From Lepidurus packardi (lineage: Eukaryota; Arthropoda; Branchiopoda; Notostraca; Triopsidae), in contig JAKZAN010000006.1 in assembly GCA_023053545.1 (NCBI GenBank), forward strand, positions 10,324,351 to 10,388,350: a DNA stretch of 64,000 bases. The letters are read 5' to 3'. The notes under the pieces were generated by a model. The model ran no database searches and was not told the DNA's origin. It saw only the letters and a list, made by a program, of their open reading frames with translations. This document shows, piece after piece, positions 20,855-31,599 of the stretch (position 1 is the stretch's first letter; each line of letters begins with the position of its first letter). Made by a program: the position numbers and the translations under genes.

Positions 20855-21672
20855 ATGGCTCAGGGAAGAACCGGTAAACCGAACGTCTAGGTTCAGCTTT
20901 GGCCAGATTCGTTTGACGGAAGTGAGACCGCTGACTGGGAAGCTTGGCGGAGTCATTTTGAGACTGTGTGGAATTTAATGGACTAGACGCGGATGGAAAT
21001 GCAAGATTACTTGCAGCTTCATTGAAAGGGCGCACTGCTGAAGTTCGCAAATTCTTACCGCAAGAAATCAAAGATGACTTTTTGGCCACACTTCATGAGT
21101 TGGAAAAAAATTTCCTGGAGCAAAATCCGTCGGTGTTTCAGACGAAATTCAACTCGTTAACCCGCGAAAAGGGGATTTCGGTAGCAGAGTTCGCCAGTCG
21201 TTTACGAAACTTACATCAGAGGGCGTATCCAAGTTTAGATGAAAAATCACGGGACATCTTCATCAAACCCAGAGTAACTGACGCGGTGGAGAGTGAAGAT
21301 TTGCGAGTGTAGCTGCAAGTAGATTCTCCACCCACCCTTGACCAGCTCATCAGCAGGATTGCAGCGTATGAACCAGTCTTCAAAGCGGAGCAGTTGAGAA
21401 AAAACAAAGCTGGAACTGGAGCAATGGCGGGAGTTGATAGCCCAAAAGTTGCGGCCGTTGACAGCGTTGACAGTCCGTTAGATGACAGGTTGAGGAAACT
21501 GGAGTCCGCATTTGTTGACATGGCCAAGTTGACAAATGAACTTAAACCGAAGAAAAGCAGAAGGACATGCTTTAATTGTGGACAAGAAGGACATTTCAAA
21601 GCAAATTGCCCACAGCCCAAGAAGAGTCCTCCGCCAAAAACAGCACAGCAGCCTGCGGGAAACGAGAAGTAA
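20855..21672 (+). pseudogene. Gypsy element C gag, broken
   Basis: The ATG at 20855 opens a frame that stops at 20888. Further pieces (20968-21312 and 21394-21672) give a capsid region (LLAASLKGRTAEVRKFLP ... FASRLRNLHQRAYP), an in-frame TAG at 21310, and one zinc knuckle, CFNCGQEGHFKANC, at about 21570. At least two stops and one frame change make it non-functional. The relic at 1-110 is a relative. Confidence 0.8.
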
Positions 21673-21675
21673 CTG

Positions 21676-22341
21676 GTGTATGTGGTCCCTCAACCAGTTC
21701 AGGAACCTAACGGGACCGATATGCCGGATAGTATGGCTGTTAATTTTGCAACATTTGTAAAGGGTGAATGTGGTATTTGTAGTGTATCGATGTTAGTTGA
21801 CTCTGGATCAGCTATTACACTTGTAAAAGACTATTTGGTGGACACAAATTATTTTAGTGTGTACCCATTGCATCTGAACGCAAGAACAGCGAACAATCAA
21901 ATATTGAAGATAAATGGCAAAGCCATGGTTTCCTTCTGGCTAAATTGTTTCCAGTTTAAGTTTGAAGCCTTTACTTCTTCGGAGATCGGACACGACGTGA
22001 TTTTGGGACGTGATTTCTTACAGGACAATCGGATGTTAGTGGATTACCAAAGTTTAAAACTGAAGTGGGAAAATGGAGAAACAGAGTTGTTAGACGACCC
22101 TAACATCTACAGAAATGTTATTACGACAGAAGCTATTTCGGTACCAGTAAATCATGAGTTAATTGCGTCTTTGGAAATGCCTAGAGGATTAGAACGTCAC
22201 GGTTGTGCTTTATTTGAAGCTGATGTCAAATTTTTTGCTCGGAATGGGGTGCATTTAACCCGAACGTTAGTGAAACCAGGAGAGAAGAAAATCTTGGTTC
22301 GTGTTACCAATTGTTCCAGGCTTGATCTACATCAGGCCTAG
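21676..22341 (+). pseudogene. Gypsy element C protease
   Basis: The frame contains the retropepsin motif MLVDSGSAITLV and the flap-side motif DVILGRDFL, both as in 297/17.6-type Gypsy elements, followed by a linker. It ends at 22339, before the reverse transcriptase frame opens at 22535. The bases between have a frame change. Confidence 0.8.
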
Positions 22342-22534
22342 AACGGAGCTAGGCAAGTTGTCCGTGATATTGGAGTGTTCATCTGTAATGAGTGTGCAGC
22401 AAGGATTCGATAAACAGACAAGGTCAGAAGACTGCCCAGAAAAGTTACTTCCATTGTTCAACACCCCTTATCTTCCAAAGGAGAAGCAAGAATGGTTGTA
22501 GAAACTGCTGCAGAAGCACCAAAAAGTAATATCG

Positions 22535-23397
22535 ATGAATTCTTCAGACTTGGGTAGGACCAACGTATTTCGAAACCGCATACACACAGGAAGTCACCCT
22601 CCTGTCCGTCTTCCACCCAGAAGAGTACCAGCACATTGGAGGCCAGAAGTCAAAGCTACGGTAAATAAGCTGCTGGAACAAAATATTATCTCAACGTCGA
22701 ATAGTCCCTGGAGCGCCCCAATTGTGATGGTAAGGAAGAAGGATGGGTCTTTACGACTGTGTGTGGATTACCGAGGATTAAACGCTGTTACGACTAAGGA
22801 TGCACACCCATTGCCGCGTATTGACGACACCCTTGACGCGTTGCAAGGGTCTGTGTATTTCTCAACGCTGGACTTGATTAGTGGTTATTATCAGTTAGAA
22901 TTAGAGCCAAATGACAAGGAAAAAACTGCGTTTCAGACCACACAAGGATTGTTCCATTTCAATGTTATGCCCTTTGGATTATGTAATGGTCCTGGGTCAT
23001 TTCAAAGGCTAATGGAATTGGTGGTTCGGGGATTACAGTGGAAAACATGCTTTATCTATTTAGACGATATTATAGTGTTTAGGCGGACTTTCAAAGAACA
23101 CTTGAATCGCCTTCATGAAATTCTCAGCCGGTTGGGAGATGCCAATTTAAAAATTAAGCCGTCGAAGTGTAAACTGTTTTGTGAACGTGTTGTTTATTTG
23201 GGACACGTGGTAGGTAAGGAAGGGATTAGGACGGATCCCGAGAAAACCAGAGCAATTAAGGATTGGCGTCGACCTTGTTGTAGCGACGAGCTTAGCTGTT
23301 TCCTTGGGTTGGCGTCGCACTATCGTCGGTTTGTGGGTGCATCTGCCGACATGGAAAAACCCTTATACCGACTAACGGAAAAAGGTGCCGATGTTTC
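22535..23397 (+). pseudogene. Gypsy element C reverse transcriptase, truncated
   Basis: Well-preserved reverse transcriptase blocks: SPWSAPIVMVRKKDGSLRLC, VDYRGLNAVT, YFSTLDLISGYYQLEL, FNVMPFGLCNGPGSFQRLM and the catalytic YLDDII. The thumb/connection follows (CKLFCERVVYLGHVV, FLGLASHYRRFV). At about 23397 the reading frame passes without a break into BEL/Pao gag sequence. This is a clean join between two unrelated elements and an artificial chimeric ORF (22535-23632). RNase H, integrase and the 3' LTR are missing. Confidence 0.88.
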
Positions 23398-24097
23398 AGA
23401 ACTACGCAAGTTGTACTATACATGTCAGGGCCACCTTCATTCTTTGAATGCCTTGCATGTGGCGCCTAGCCAATATAACACCTTTCTACCAACTGCTATT
23501 CTGTCTAAATTACCAGAAAATTTAGTGTTAAGAGTACAGACGAAAGAATCAGGACCCTTTAGAATTGTCGACTCTTATGGAGTTTTTAAAAATCGAGTTA
23601 GAATGTCAGGAAGTCCTTCATCTATGGCGTGACAAAAAAAAGCTGGGAGAACAACGTAAACCCAACAATACCCCTACAACACCTTCGTCAAGCGCCTTAT
23701 CTACAACCGACTCCCAAAGCTCTTCATCCGAGCGTAAATGTCCCTTTTGCCAGACAACGTCTCATTCAGCAATCAATTTTTCCCTGTCCTTAGACGATAG
23801 ACGTGCGTCTTTGAAAAGGTACCATCGTTGTTTTAACTGCCTACGCAAAGGTCATATGAGCGCTAAATGCCCCATCGCTCACCATCGGTGCCATTCTTGT
23901 AAGGGGTCTCATCATACTGCTATTTGCAAACGCCACCCAGATCCGCAAGACCAAGCCATCAGCTCAAACCCTGGGGAAGCCTCCACCCCGCAAGAAACGG
24001 CTGCACTCTCCAACGTTACCCCCTCAAGCGATATTATTCTGCAGACCGCCACTATCATTGTGCGGGGTCCATCTTGTAAGGAGACTCCCAAGTTGCA
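23398..24097 (+). pseudogene. BEL/Pao element B gag C-terminus
   Basis: The residues after the join (HSLNALHVAPSQY ... ILSKLPENLVL) match the end of a BEL/Pao DUF1759 region. A frame change near 23575 leads to FLKIELECQEV and a cysteine-rich end at 23730-23935 (CPFCQTTSHSA, CFNCLRKGHMSAKC, CHSCKGSHHTAIC), the usual BEL nucleocapsid set. The frame reaches 24097, where GACGTC-rich DNA starts. It appears to resume at about 34900 as the BEL protease, so the 10.8 kb in between is an insertion. Confidence 0.8.
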
Positions 24098-24265
24098 CAC
24101 TATGGTCGAAAAATGGTTGAAATGACGTCGCCGACGTTGAAACTTGCCGTCACTCTGCGACGTCAATGTCACTTGAAAATTGACGTCACCTTCCCGTTTC
24201 CCGGACGTCGAATTTGACCGCCTACATTGACGTCGCTTGCAGGTTGAGGCGACGTCGCAAAGAGC
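24098..24265 (+). repeat. Left terminal and subterminal region of the CACTA-like element
   Basis: Six GACGTC palindromes in about 140 bp, several inside a longer (T/C)GACGTC(G/A) context, after a CACTATGG terminus. The right end has the same motif in a similar setting. Such arrays usually bind an element-encoded protein. Confidence 0.6.
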
Positions 24266-25012
24266 CAACTTTCTGCGCCCCGGTTAGGTAAAATATCTGG
24301 TCCTGGGATGATATCTATTTGGTGACTCCAAATTCATACTTAAAGCCGATGTTTTCTGAAATGGGCATTCTTTAATAAAATATATATTGAACTGCTGTTT
24401 AAATTTAAGAGGGATAATTTAGAAGAATTCTCATGGTCGCCTTTGCGTATCCCTTTATTTTGGTGGAATCATGCGTAACAATTGACAATTAAATCTTATA
24501 GAAGTTGTTATTAATACATGACATAAAACTAAGTTGTCTGTTCCATTTATTTTCATTGCATGTATATAATAACAAAACGGCAGGCAAGCTGTCAACTACG
24601 CTATGCAAGTAGGATGGCTGAAACGTCTAATATTTTTGTCTACGTGAGTAGGTTGTACAGGATGACCACGGTAGATGGCAATGACGTTAGTTGAAATTGG
24701 TATGAAGCGGGAATTGAAGAACAAACAGGAGCAGGAGCTTGTGACGCAAGGTAAGGGAAGTAGTCACCCATAACTATAACTGCCATATCGCAATACGTGC
24801 TCCTTGTCGAAACCCTTCTGCTCAGTCTCGTATTTAACTTCTAAAATTCGTTGCAGTGTATTGTTTACAACTGAACGTTATCTTCATTTGGGCTTAAACA
24901 TACAATTCAGGGAGGTACAGTATTTGTTTTTTAAGAAAAATCCAGCAAAGCGTTAAGTTTAAGCAACTTAACACAATTTATTCACAGTTTTTCTTCTTAT
25001 CAATTAGGAAAC
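24266..25012 (+). other. Non-coding stretch upstream of the CACTA-like transposase
   Basis: AT-rich with no open frame of note. TTATCAATTAG just before 25008 could be a splice acceptor, so a 5' exon may exist upstream, but none was recognised. Presumably the promoter and leader of the transposase. Confidence 0.4.
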
Positions 25013-27235
25013 ATGGCAAAACGTACACTGAAGGCAGACTTTGGCCGACGGCAACTCTTAAGGAGAATGGCAGCGGAAGTGAACAACGAATTTTCCGAAA
25101 CGACGGGCTGTTGCGAAATGCAACCGTAAAGTCATGAATTTAAGCCTGCTTTTGAACAGTTCTTGCATCAAGGTGAAAGGCACTCGTCATGTGGACCATC
25201 GACGGTGCCTTGTTTACAAACCGTGACAAATTTTAAGCTTGTTTGCGTTCAGGACTGTGCCACCTTGTCTGATAGCCCACATACCGAGGATGCCAACGCG
25301 GAGGTATTTGTTGAGCTCGAATTCGAACATAGTGAAGTAGATGACGATGATTCGGACGAGTGTGACGAGTATAGTGAATTTTGCTATCGAGAAGTTTTGG
25401 GCAAACTTCTGCTGGAGGAAGTGAAATTCAAGATGAAAGTAACAGTGAAAAAACATCAGAAGAAGCTGGTGACTTCTAAAGTTGCCAACTGGGCAAGAGA
25501 ATGTGGTGTACCTCGTACACATGTAAGCAAATTACTTAAGACACTGCGAGAAGTTCCAAGCTTGACGTTTTTGCCTGCCGATTATCGATCTTTATGGAAA
25601 ACAATCCGCCGCGTTGAGATTGCAGAGCTCGCAACAGGGAAGTATTACAATTTTAAGCTGATACCTGGATTGACTCGCGCTATGAAGATGCTTCCGCCTT
25701 CTGATATTCCAGAGACGCTTCTCCTTCATGTCAACGTGGATGGCCTACCGATGGCGAAAAGCTCAAGTCACTGTTTTTGGCCCATTTTAGTGAAGGTTTT
25801 CAATGTACCTGTCTTAAAACCTTTCGCATGTGGCTTGTACTCGGGACAAGGAAAGCCTAGTAATTTTAATGATTTTCTTAAACCTTTCGTCGAGGAAGCA
25901 TGCCTTTTGGAAAGGGAGGGGTTTTGCTTTGAGGGTTTAAAACTAGGAGTTAAAGTCCACGCTTTTATTTGTGACGCTCCAGCATCTGCCTTGGTTAAAG
26001 GGGTCACGTCACATGGAGGTTATTCCTCATGTCAGAAATGTATCACAGCGGGGGTGTATATAAAAGAGAAGCCAGTTAATGGGAGGGTTATACTTGAGGA
26101 TCTTAACGCGCAAAAAGGACAGATGCCTCGTTCCGTGCGCGTTTAGAGGTAGATCCAAGCAAACCCTATCACATTAGCGACATTAACGTAGTGGAGGACT
26201 TAAACACGGACATGATTTTAGGTTTCCCGCGTGAATCACTTCACTTGCTTGATTTAGGTATTACGAAAAGCTTACTTTGTTTTCTAACACGAAGCGTTAG
26301 TGGTCCAACTAACCTTCCCAAGAGATCCATCAATGAACTTACGGCTCGTTTAAGTCTATACAACCTCATGTTCCAGTAGAATTTTCGAGAAAACCCAGAG
26401 GACTGGATGAGTTGAAGCGCTGGAAAGCGACAGAGTTTAGAATGTTTAGAGATTACATAGCTGTAGCTGTCTTTAATGGTGTTATACCCGAAAATCTCTA
26501 CCGCCATTTTTTGTCATTCTCGGTCGGTGTTAGATTACTTTCGCGTCACGTATGCCAGGAACTTTCGCTTTTTGTCGAGATTTATTTTAAAAATTCATAG
26601 AAGAATCTTCAGTGCTTTACGGCAGGCATGTTTTGTCTTATAACAGTCACGGCCTGATTCATCTTGTAGATGACGTGGAAAATTTTGGACCCATTCCTCT
26701 TTGGAGTGGCTACTGGGCCGAGAATTATCTACAAGTGATAAAAAATTTAGTAAAGACCAAAAAGTGTATGCTTGAGCAAGTTGTTAAGCGACTGCATGAG
26801 CTTGAAAGTCACGATGTTAAGAAAATAGTGTCAGCTAAATATCCAGTCCTTCTACAAATGCATTCTAGTGGGCCTGTATGGCCGCCAGGTAACCAGGGAC
26901 AACAGTTCGAGAAGGCTGTATGCGATCGTTTTGAGTTGCACCGAAAGGAACCGAATAATGCCGTATTTTTGAAAGACACGTCAGTTTTCTGTGTAGAAAA
27001 TATTATAAAAGGACCCGACGAAAGAATTTTTATTATTGGAAGGAATTTTACTTCGTGCAATGATTGCTTTGATTTTCCTGTTCCCTCTCAAAGCATCGAT
27101 ACCTTGTTGGTCAGTCATTTATCAGATCAACTGAAATGCTACCCACTCGAAGCTGTTAAATGGAAAGGGTTCAAACTTCCTTTTTTCGGACGAGACTTTT
27201 TTCGGTTCGTGGATTGTTTCTCCACTTTCATTTGA
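25013..27235 (+). pseudogene. CACTA-like transposase, damaged
   Basis: From the ATG at 25013 the frame carries an in-frame TAA at 25127, then runs to 26144. Family-like blocks include KVANWARECGVPRTHVSKLLK (a helix-turn-helix-like start), LHVNVDGLPMAKSSS, FWPILVKVFN, VHAFICDAPASALVKG and HGGYSSCQKC. The last three parallel Transposase_21 of CACTA elements. Frame changes near 26108, 26370 and 26597 (two of them in A5 runs) are needed to continue through ESLHLLDLGITKSLL, RDYIAVAVFNGVIPE, SHGLIHLVDDVENFGPI and WSGYWAEN. The last segment ends at 27233. In many animal genomes such transposases occur with DUF4806 proteins, as here. The family name is an inference. Confidence 0.65.
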
Positions 27236-27959
27236 GTTTAGGTCTGTTTTTTCATAATGTATGTACTGCATGTTAGTTAGTTTTTAAAGACGAACTACGT
27301 CGCCGCCGTAGCGACACATTATCGTCTTCAGCATTATTTCTAAAAGGAACTAATTATATAAATTTAAAAAATCAGCAAACGTTGGACAGATAAAATCTGT
27401 TTATGTGTGTTTATGTGAGGAATTTGTAAAGTAAATTCTGATTAAAGTGCTCATGGGGTGATCTGTCCACAAAATCCAATACTTCTATTGCTTGGGATAT
27501 TTTTGCTGTGTAATCTTCCCGATAATCTTCTACTCCCTGTATAACATTTCCGGCATTCTAGAATTGTGTGCCACATTTTTTGTTTTTTGATCTTTCTGGG
27601 TTAGCTGGCATGAATTTCGGCTTCCCTCTCATGTATATTGGGTTCCCGAGTTTTGTCCTCTGCGGTGCTTCCAAACGCGTAAGGTCTGGAGCCGTGGGAA
27701 CACAAGTCGTGGAAAGAACGACTCCTTGGGTTGACTCTTCGAGTCGGCAAAGCTTTAACCGGTGAAGCACTGCACTATATACGATACAGCGCATGAAAAA
27801 AAGTTTCAACTGGGAAGTTCAACCTTCACTTTGTCGTCACTTCCATGGTTTCCATTTTAAGTCAAACAGTGCTTCGTAGTGATCCTCAGAATTCCCTTTG
27901 AAGTAAGAAATATTTTGCACGGTATATATTATTATTATTCATTCATTCGTTTCTATATT
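27236..27959 (+). other. Spacer between transposase and DUF4806 gene
   Basis: No convincing coding sequence. Short frames on both strands at 27558-27809 overlap each other and match nothing I recognise. A TATA-like TATATATTATTATTATTC at 27922 may serve the downstream gene. Confidence 0.4.
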
Positions 27960-29394
27960 ATGGCTTTTAAAGTGGTTAAATTGATTATGGGTGGCAAAAT
28001 GAGTGGACCCATAGTGGTGCCAAAAAATTGGATTTATGATTCGAGATGCTACTATCCCAAGTTTCAAGACAAAAGACTTGCAATTGCTGTTACCGCGGGA
28101 GAAACTCCACAGTTCAATTGGCCGAATTATGAGTTTAACCTTGTTTCTACACACGGTGAGCCATTCCAAGCCTTCTGTGTAAGTTACTAAGTTTTATTTC
28201 TTTGAATTTAGACACCTATCCAGTTGCTGCAGCGAACGTGCAGACTAGAAAAGGTAAGCGAATCAAGTATAACAAACGTGCCTATACGCCTGGCGAGGCC
28301 GAAGATTGGGCGAGTATTCCACTTCATTCAGGTAGATATTCAATTTCGAAATATGAATAACATTTCGTATATTTGCAGAACAACCTTCAGCCAATGCTGC
28401 TGGCCAATCGACCGACAACAGCGAAGCAGCTAGTAACGCTTCTGATTCAGATGATTATGAGTTTGACATTACCGTGTCAACACAGGGTGAGAAACCCAGT
28501 AAAAATCTGAAATATCAATAACGTTTCGTATCTTCAGCCAATGACGTTGGGCCGTCTAAACGCAACAATGACGTAGCTAATAATATTCTCAATCCAAATC
28601 ATCACCGAGGATCTTTGGGGAGTGAAGTCACCGAGGATGAAGTAGTCCTCAGCATAGGTCGCATCACTAGCCCAAAAACAAGAGATGCTGGGCATGGTAA
28701 CATTTTTATATTGTAGTACTCGACTTATTGATCTAATTTGATATTTTCCTTTTAGAAAGCAGTAATGGATTTAAGAAAATTAATTTTTATGAATGCCATA
28801 ATGTACAAACTCGACCAGCATGGCAGAATGCTAACACAATTAACAAACCAACAAAGATCAGAGACCAACAATTTCGATCTTTCCCCGGACAATACAATTG
28901 AGGAGCTGCAAGAGCTAGAAAGACGTTTGGATGACTCTACGTTACAAAATTCCTTTGTAAGTCTATTGTTATTCTAATACCTATAAAAAAAAATTATAAG
29001 CTGATTTTCTTTCAGATCTCTTTTATAGCCACCATTGGCGGAAACAACAAAAAGGATGCGGTGCGAAACGCCTGGCTCGCAGTTGCTACCGACAGTGTTT
29101 GGAGTCAGTTTAACTGGGAAGGCAGAAAACACGCTGGGCGTACCCACAACAAGCCAGGGATCAGGACAACCATTCTTGTCAAGTTAATTAGAAGTATGTT
29201 TTGCTTATTTAATAAATTAACAGTATTACTGATGTAAATTCTGTACAGGAGGGTTGAACCAGCAAGGAAGATTTCCTGACCTGGACAAGGAAGCCTTCAA
29301 AAAATTATCGGGTTTGTTTCTCAAGCACGCTCCAAAGCGAGTGAAGACAGTACGTGGAGCTCTTCAAGACCACAGTGATTCCTCAGAAGACTAG
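27960..29394 (+). CDS. DUF4806-family protein encoded by the CACTA-like element
   Basis: Seven exons: 27960-28155, 28212-28331, 28379-28486, 28538-28696, 28760-28956, 29016-29193, 29249-29394. All splice sites are GT-AG, and the phases chain to one uninterrupted frame of 367 residues (1104 nt). The N-terminus (residues ~1-70) has the VVPKNWI...CYYP pattern seen at the start of these proteins. Residues ~100-190 are polar and acidic. Residues ~240-355 are the DUF4806 domain (IEELQELERRL, FIATIGGNNKKDAVR, FNWEGR, ILVKLIRRG). DUF4806 has no proven function. Its place in a transposon suggests a DNA- or transposase-binding partner. The start was chosen at MAFKVV, where resemblance begins. It is intact beside a broken transposase. 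Confidence 0.8.
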
Positions 29395-29735
29395 TGCCAA
29401 GAAAAAGGGAAGAAAAAGTGTAGTGTTAGGAAAGAGCCTTTACATTTGAGGGAAATTCAGTTGCAGACAAAGAGTTAAAACAACAAAATTAAAAATTGAG
29501 CACAATCTCTACACGGGTCACCTACATTTACTATTTTCCAAGGCTTTTCCTTCGCTAAATATCTTTTTTTGCAGTGTATAGAAAGGTTTCCATATGAGAA
29601 AAGGCTAATATTCTATGGATAGATTAATACACAATGGATGGATTTTGGATGGATAGATTAATACACAATTTACTAAGCTTCCCTGCAAAAAATTTATCCG
29701 CCCCGTCCATGGTACGTTTGGTTCATGGGTATAGT
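29395..29735 (+). other. 3' flank of the DUF4806 gene
   Basis: AT-rich, no open frame. It contains a short direct repeat (ATGGATAGATTAATACACAA at about 29616 and 29649). Presumably the 3' UTR of the DUF4806 gene. Confidence 0.5.
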
Positions 29736-29739
29736 TCTA

Positions 29740-30250
29740 TGGGGAGTCCATGTTACGGGCATCGCACGACCATCTCTTTCCCATGACTGCATTGTTCCAT
29801 GGCCGATCCCTCTATGGCTTTCCCTGCTCTTGCAGACTATGGTCGCTTCTTCCATGGTTTGTGCATGCCCTTTTAGACTATGGGCGCTTCTGTTATGGCT
29901 TTCGCATGCCCGTTTCAGACCATGCCCGGTTCCCCAATGGGGTGTGCATGCCCTTTCAGACTATGGCCGCTTCTCTTTTTTCTGGCCATCTCTTTTCCAT
30001 GACTGCATTGTTCCATGGACGAGCACTCTATGGCTTTCGCATGCCCTTTTAGACTATGGGCGCTTCTCCTATAGCGTTTGCATGCCCGCTTAGACCATGC
30101 CCGCTTGCCTTATGGTTTGTGCATGCCCTTTCAGACTATGGCCGCTCCTCCTATAGCTTTCGCATGCCCACTTCAAACATGCCCGATTCCCCTATGGCTT
30201 TTCGCATGCCCCTTTTAGATTATGGCCGCTTCTTTATTATTCCTAAGCTG
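29740..30250 (+). repeat. Minisatellite with 41-bp period
   Basis: The motif GCATGCCC recurs at 29863, 29904, 29945, 30039, 30080, 30121, 30162 and 30204. That spacing is 41 bp (once 94), with CTATGGCTTTC and AGACTATGGCCGCTTCT between. CCATGG and GCATGC palindromes are frequent. It lies between the DUF4806 and BEN-like parts of the large transposon. The apparent ORFs here are repeat artefacts. Confidence 0.85.
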
Positions 30251-30689
30251 TGTATATGGCTTTTGCATGGTTTTCTGTATGCCCTCTTCTTATATATGCG
30301 TCTGTACATTTTTGTAGACACTGGAACAAATTTTCCCATATGTTAGAAGTATATACATATTTTAAATTTTCGTTAAATAAAAACAGTAATCCGTGGTAGT
30401 TTTTTCTGGAGCATGCGATGGTAGCATATATACGTATATACGCCGCAGTCGTCCCAAACGCCACAATTATTATAGCGAATGAAACCCGGAGTATAATTCC
30501 TTCTTTTTAGCCAAAATATAAGATTCAAAATATATGACGAGCGATACGATTTCCTTATATAGACCGTGATGTTTGTAGTATATAATGCAGCGTACTAAAA
30601 TACGGTCTAATAGGATATCGTTATTTTAACGTCAATGAGATTTTAGGTCCGATAAATTTGCAACCATGATTCGCTATATATTAGCTATA

Positions 30690-30935
30690 TTGTTCCGCGC
30701 GGGTTTATTTTTGGATTCTATAATCAGTTCTAGCTTCTTTCTTTAGATGTCGTGCGATACCAATTTGCAAATATTATTCGCTAATCTGTTTTGAACCGCG
30801 CGGGTTTTTTTGGATCCTCAATAGTCAGTTCGAGATTCCCCCCTAGATGTGGGTAGATGCCAGTTTTGAAACATCCTATAATCAGTTCTAGCTTCTTCCT
30901 CTAGATGTCACCCTATACCAATTTTCGATCATTAT
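30690..30935 (+). repeat. Degenerate tandem repeat, roughly 100-bp unit
   Basis: Blocks containing CCGCGCGGGTTT..TTGGAT, a CAGTTCTAGCTTCTTCCTCTAGATGT-like stretch and GATACCAATTT recur two to three times (about 30696, 30797 and 30885). The copies are diverged. Confidence 0.6.
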
Positions 30936-31002
30936 TACCTGGTCAAGTCCTTTAGGAACTGCCCAGCTTATAGTATCGTTTTGCTGTGGTAAACCTCTCG
31001 TG

Positions 31003-31263
31003 CTAGTTTAGCTTGGGTAAGGTATTTGGTATGGGACCGAACTGCCGAACTGCAAGGGGTGCGGGTAGGTGTGCGGGATGGGGTGCGGGATGAGGCGCGG
31101 GATGAGGCGCGGGATGGGGTGCGGGATGGGGCGTTGGATTGGGTAAGGGTTGGGGCGCGGGTTGGGGCGCGGGATGGGGCGCGGGATTGGGTAAGGGTTG
31201 GGATGGTTCAGGAGTAGGTGACGTGTTCAATAGACTTTGAAGACTTTCGTCGTCTTCATCCAT
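31003..31263 (-). CDS. Possible small Pro-rich ORF over a 12-bp repeat
   Basis: An 86-codon minus-strand frame starts MDEDDESLQSLLNTSPTPEP, then consists of Pro-His-Pro-Ala and Pro-Gln-Pro-Ala repeats made by a ~12-bp tandem repeat (GCGGGATGGGGT type, 31070-31205), then a short unique end. The acidic non-repeat N-terminus makes a real exon possible, but no splice partner was found. It may be simple repeat sequence that happens to stay open. Confidence 0.3.
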   Translation of the reverse strand: MDEDDESLQSLLNTSPTPEPSQPLPNPAPHPAPQPAPQPLPNPTPHPAPHPAPHPAPHPAPHPAHLPAPLAVRQFGPIPNTLPKLN

Positions 31264-31599
31264 CTTGTAACGTAAACCAAAGAAAAAAAATTAAGATCGG
31301 AAATTGTGGCATTTGGAAGGCTATACCTTGTCGTACGACGGTTATAAGTTGTCTACTTTGGTCATCGCAGTGTGTCACTATTTGTACTGTAACTTGTTCT
31401 GTGAACCTTCACCGGCTTAAGTTGGTTCAGAAAGTTTAGCCGTCCCCAGCGTCGCGGAGAAAACCGCGAGGTCCGGATACCTTCTATCCCTTCGATGATG
31501 ACTCCCTTCTCCTGACAACCCGTTCTCCTACTTTTTCAGGATTAGTGAAAGGCCTGGGGTATCCGGGTATTTAAAAAGGTCAATTATCTCTTTCTACAA

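Noticed and set aside
22535..23632. Single 365-residue protein
   Set aside because: The first part is Gypsy RT and the last ~75 residues are BEL gag; it is a junction, not a gene.
29740..30250. CRISPR-like array (regular spacing of a short repeat)
   Set aside because: The genome is eukaryotic, the spacing sequences are themselves repeated, and no cas genes are present.
29725..30346. Overlapping Trp/Leu/Cys-rich frames in all three plus frames
   Set aside because: They are read from the 41-bp minisatellite, whose period is not a multiple of three; no frame is favoured.
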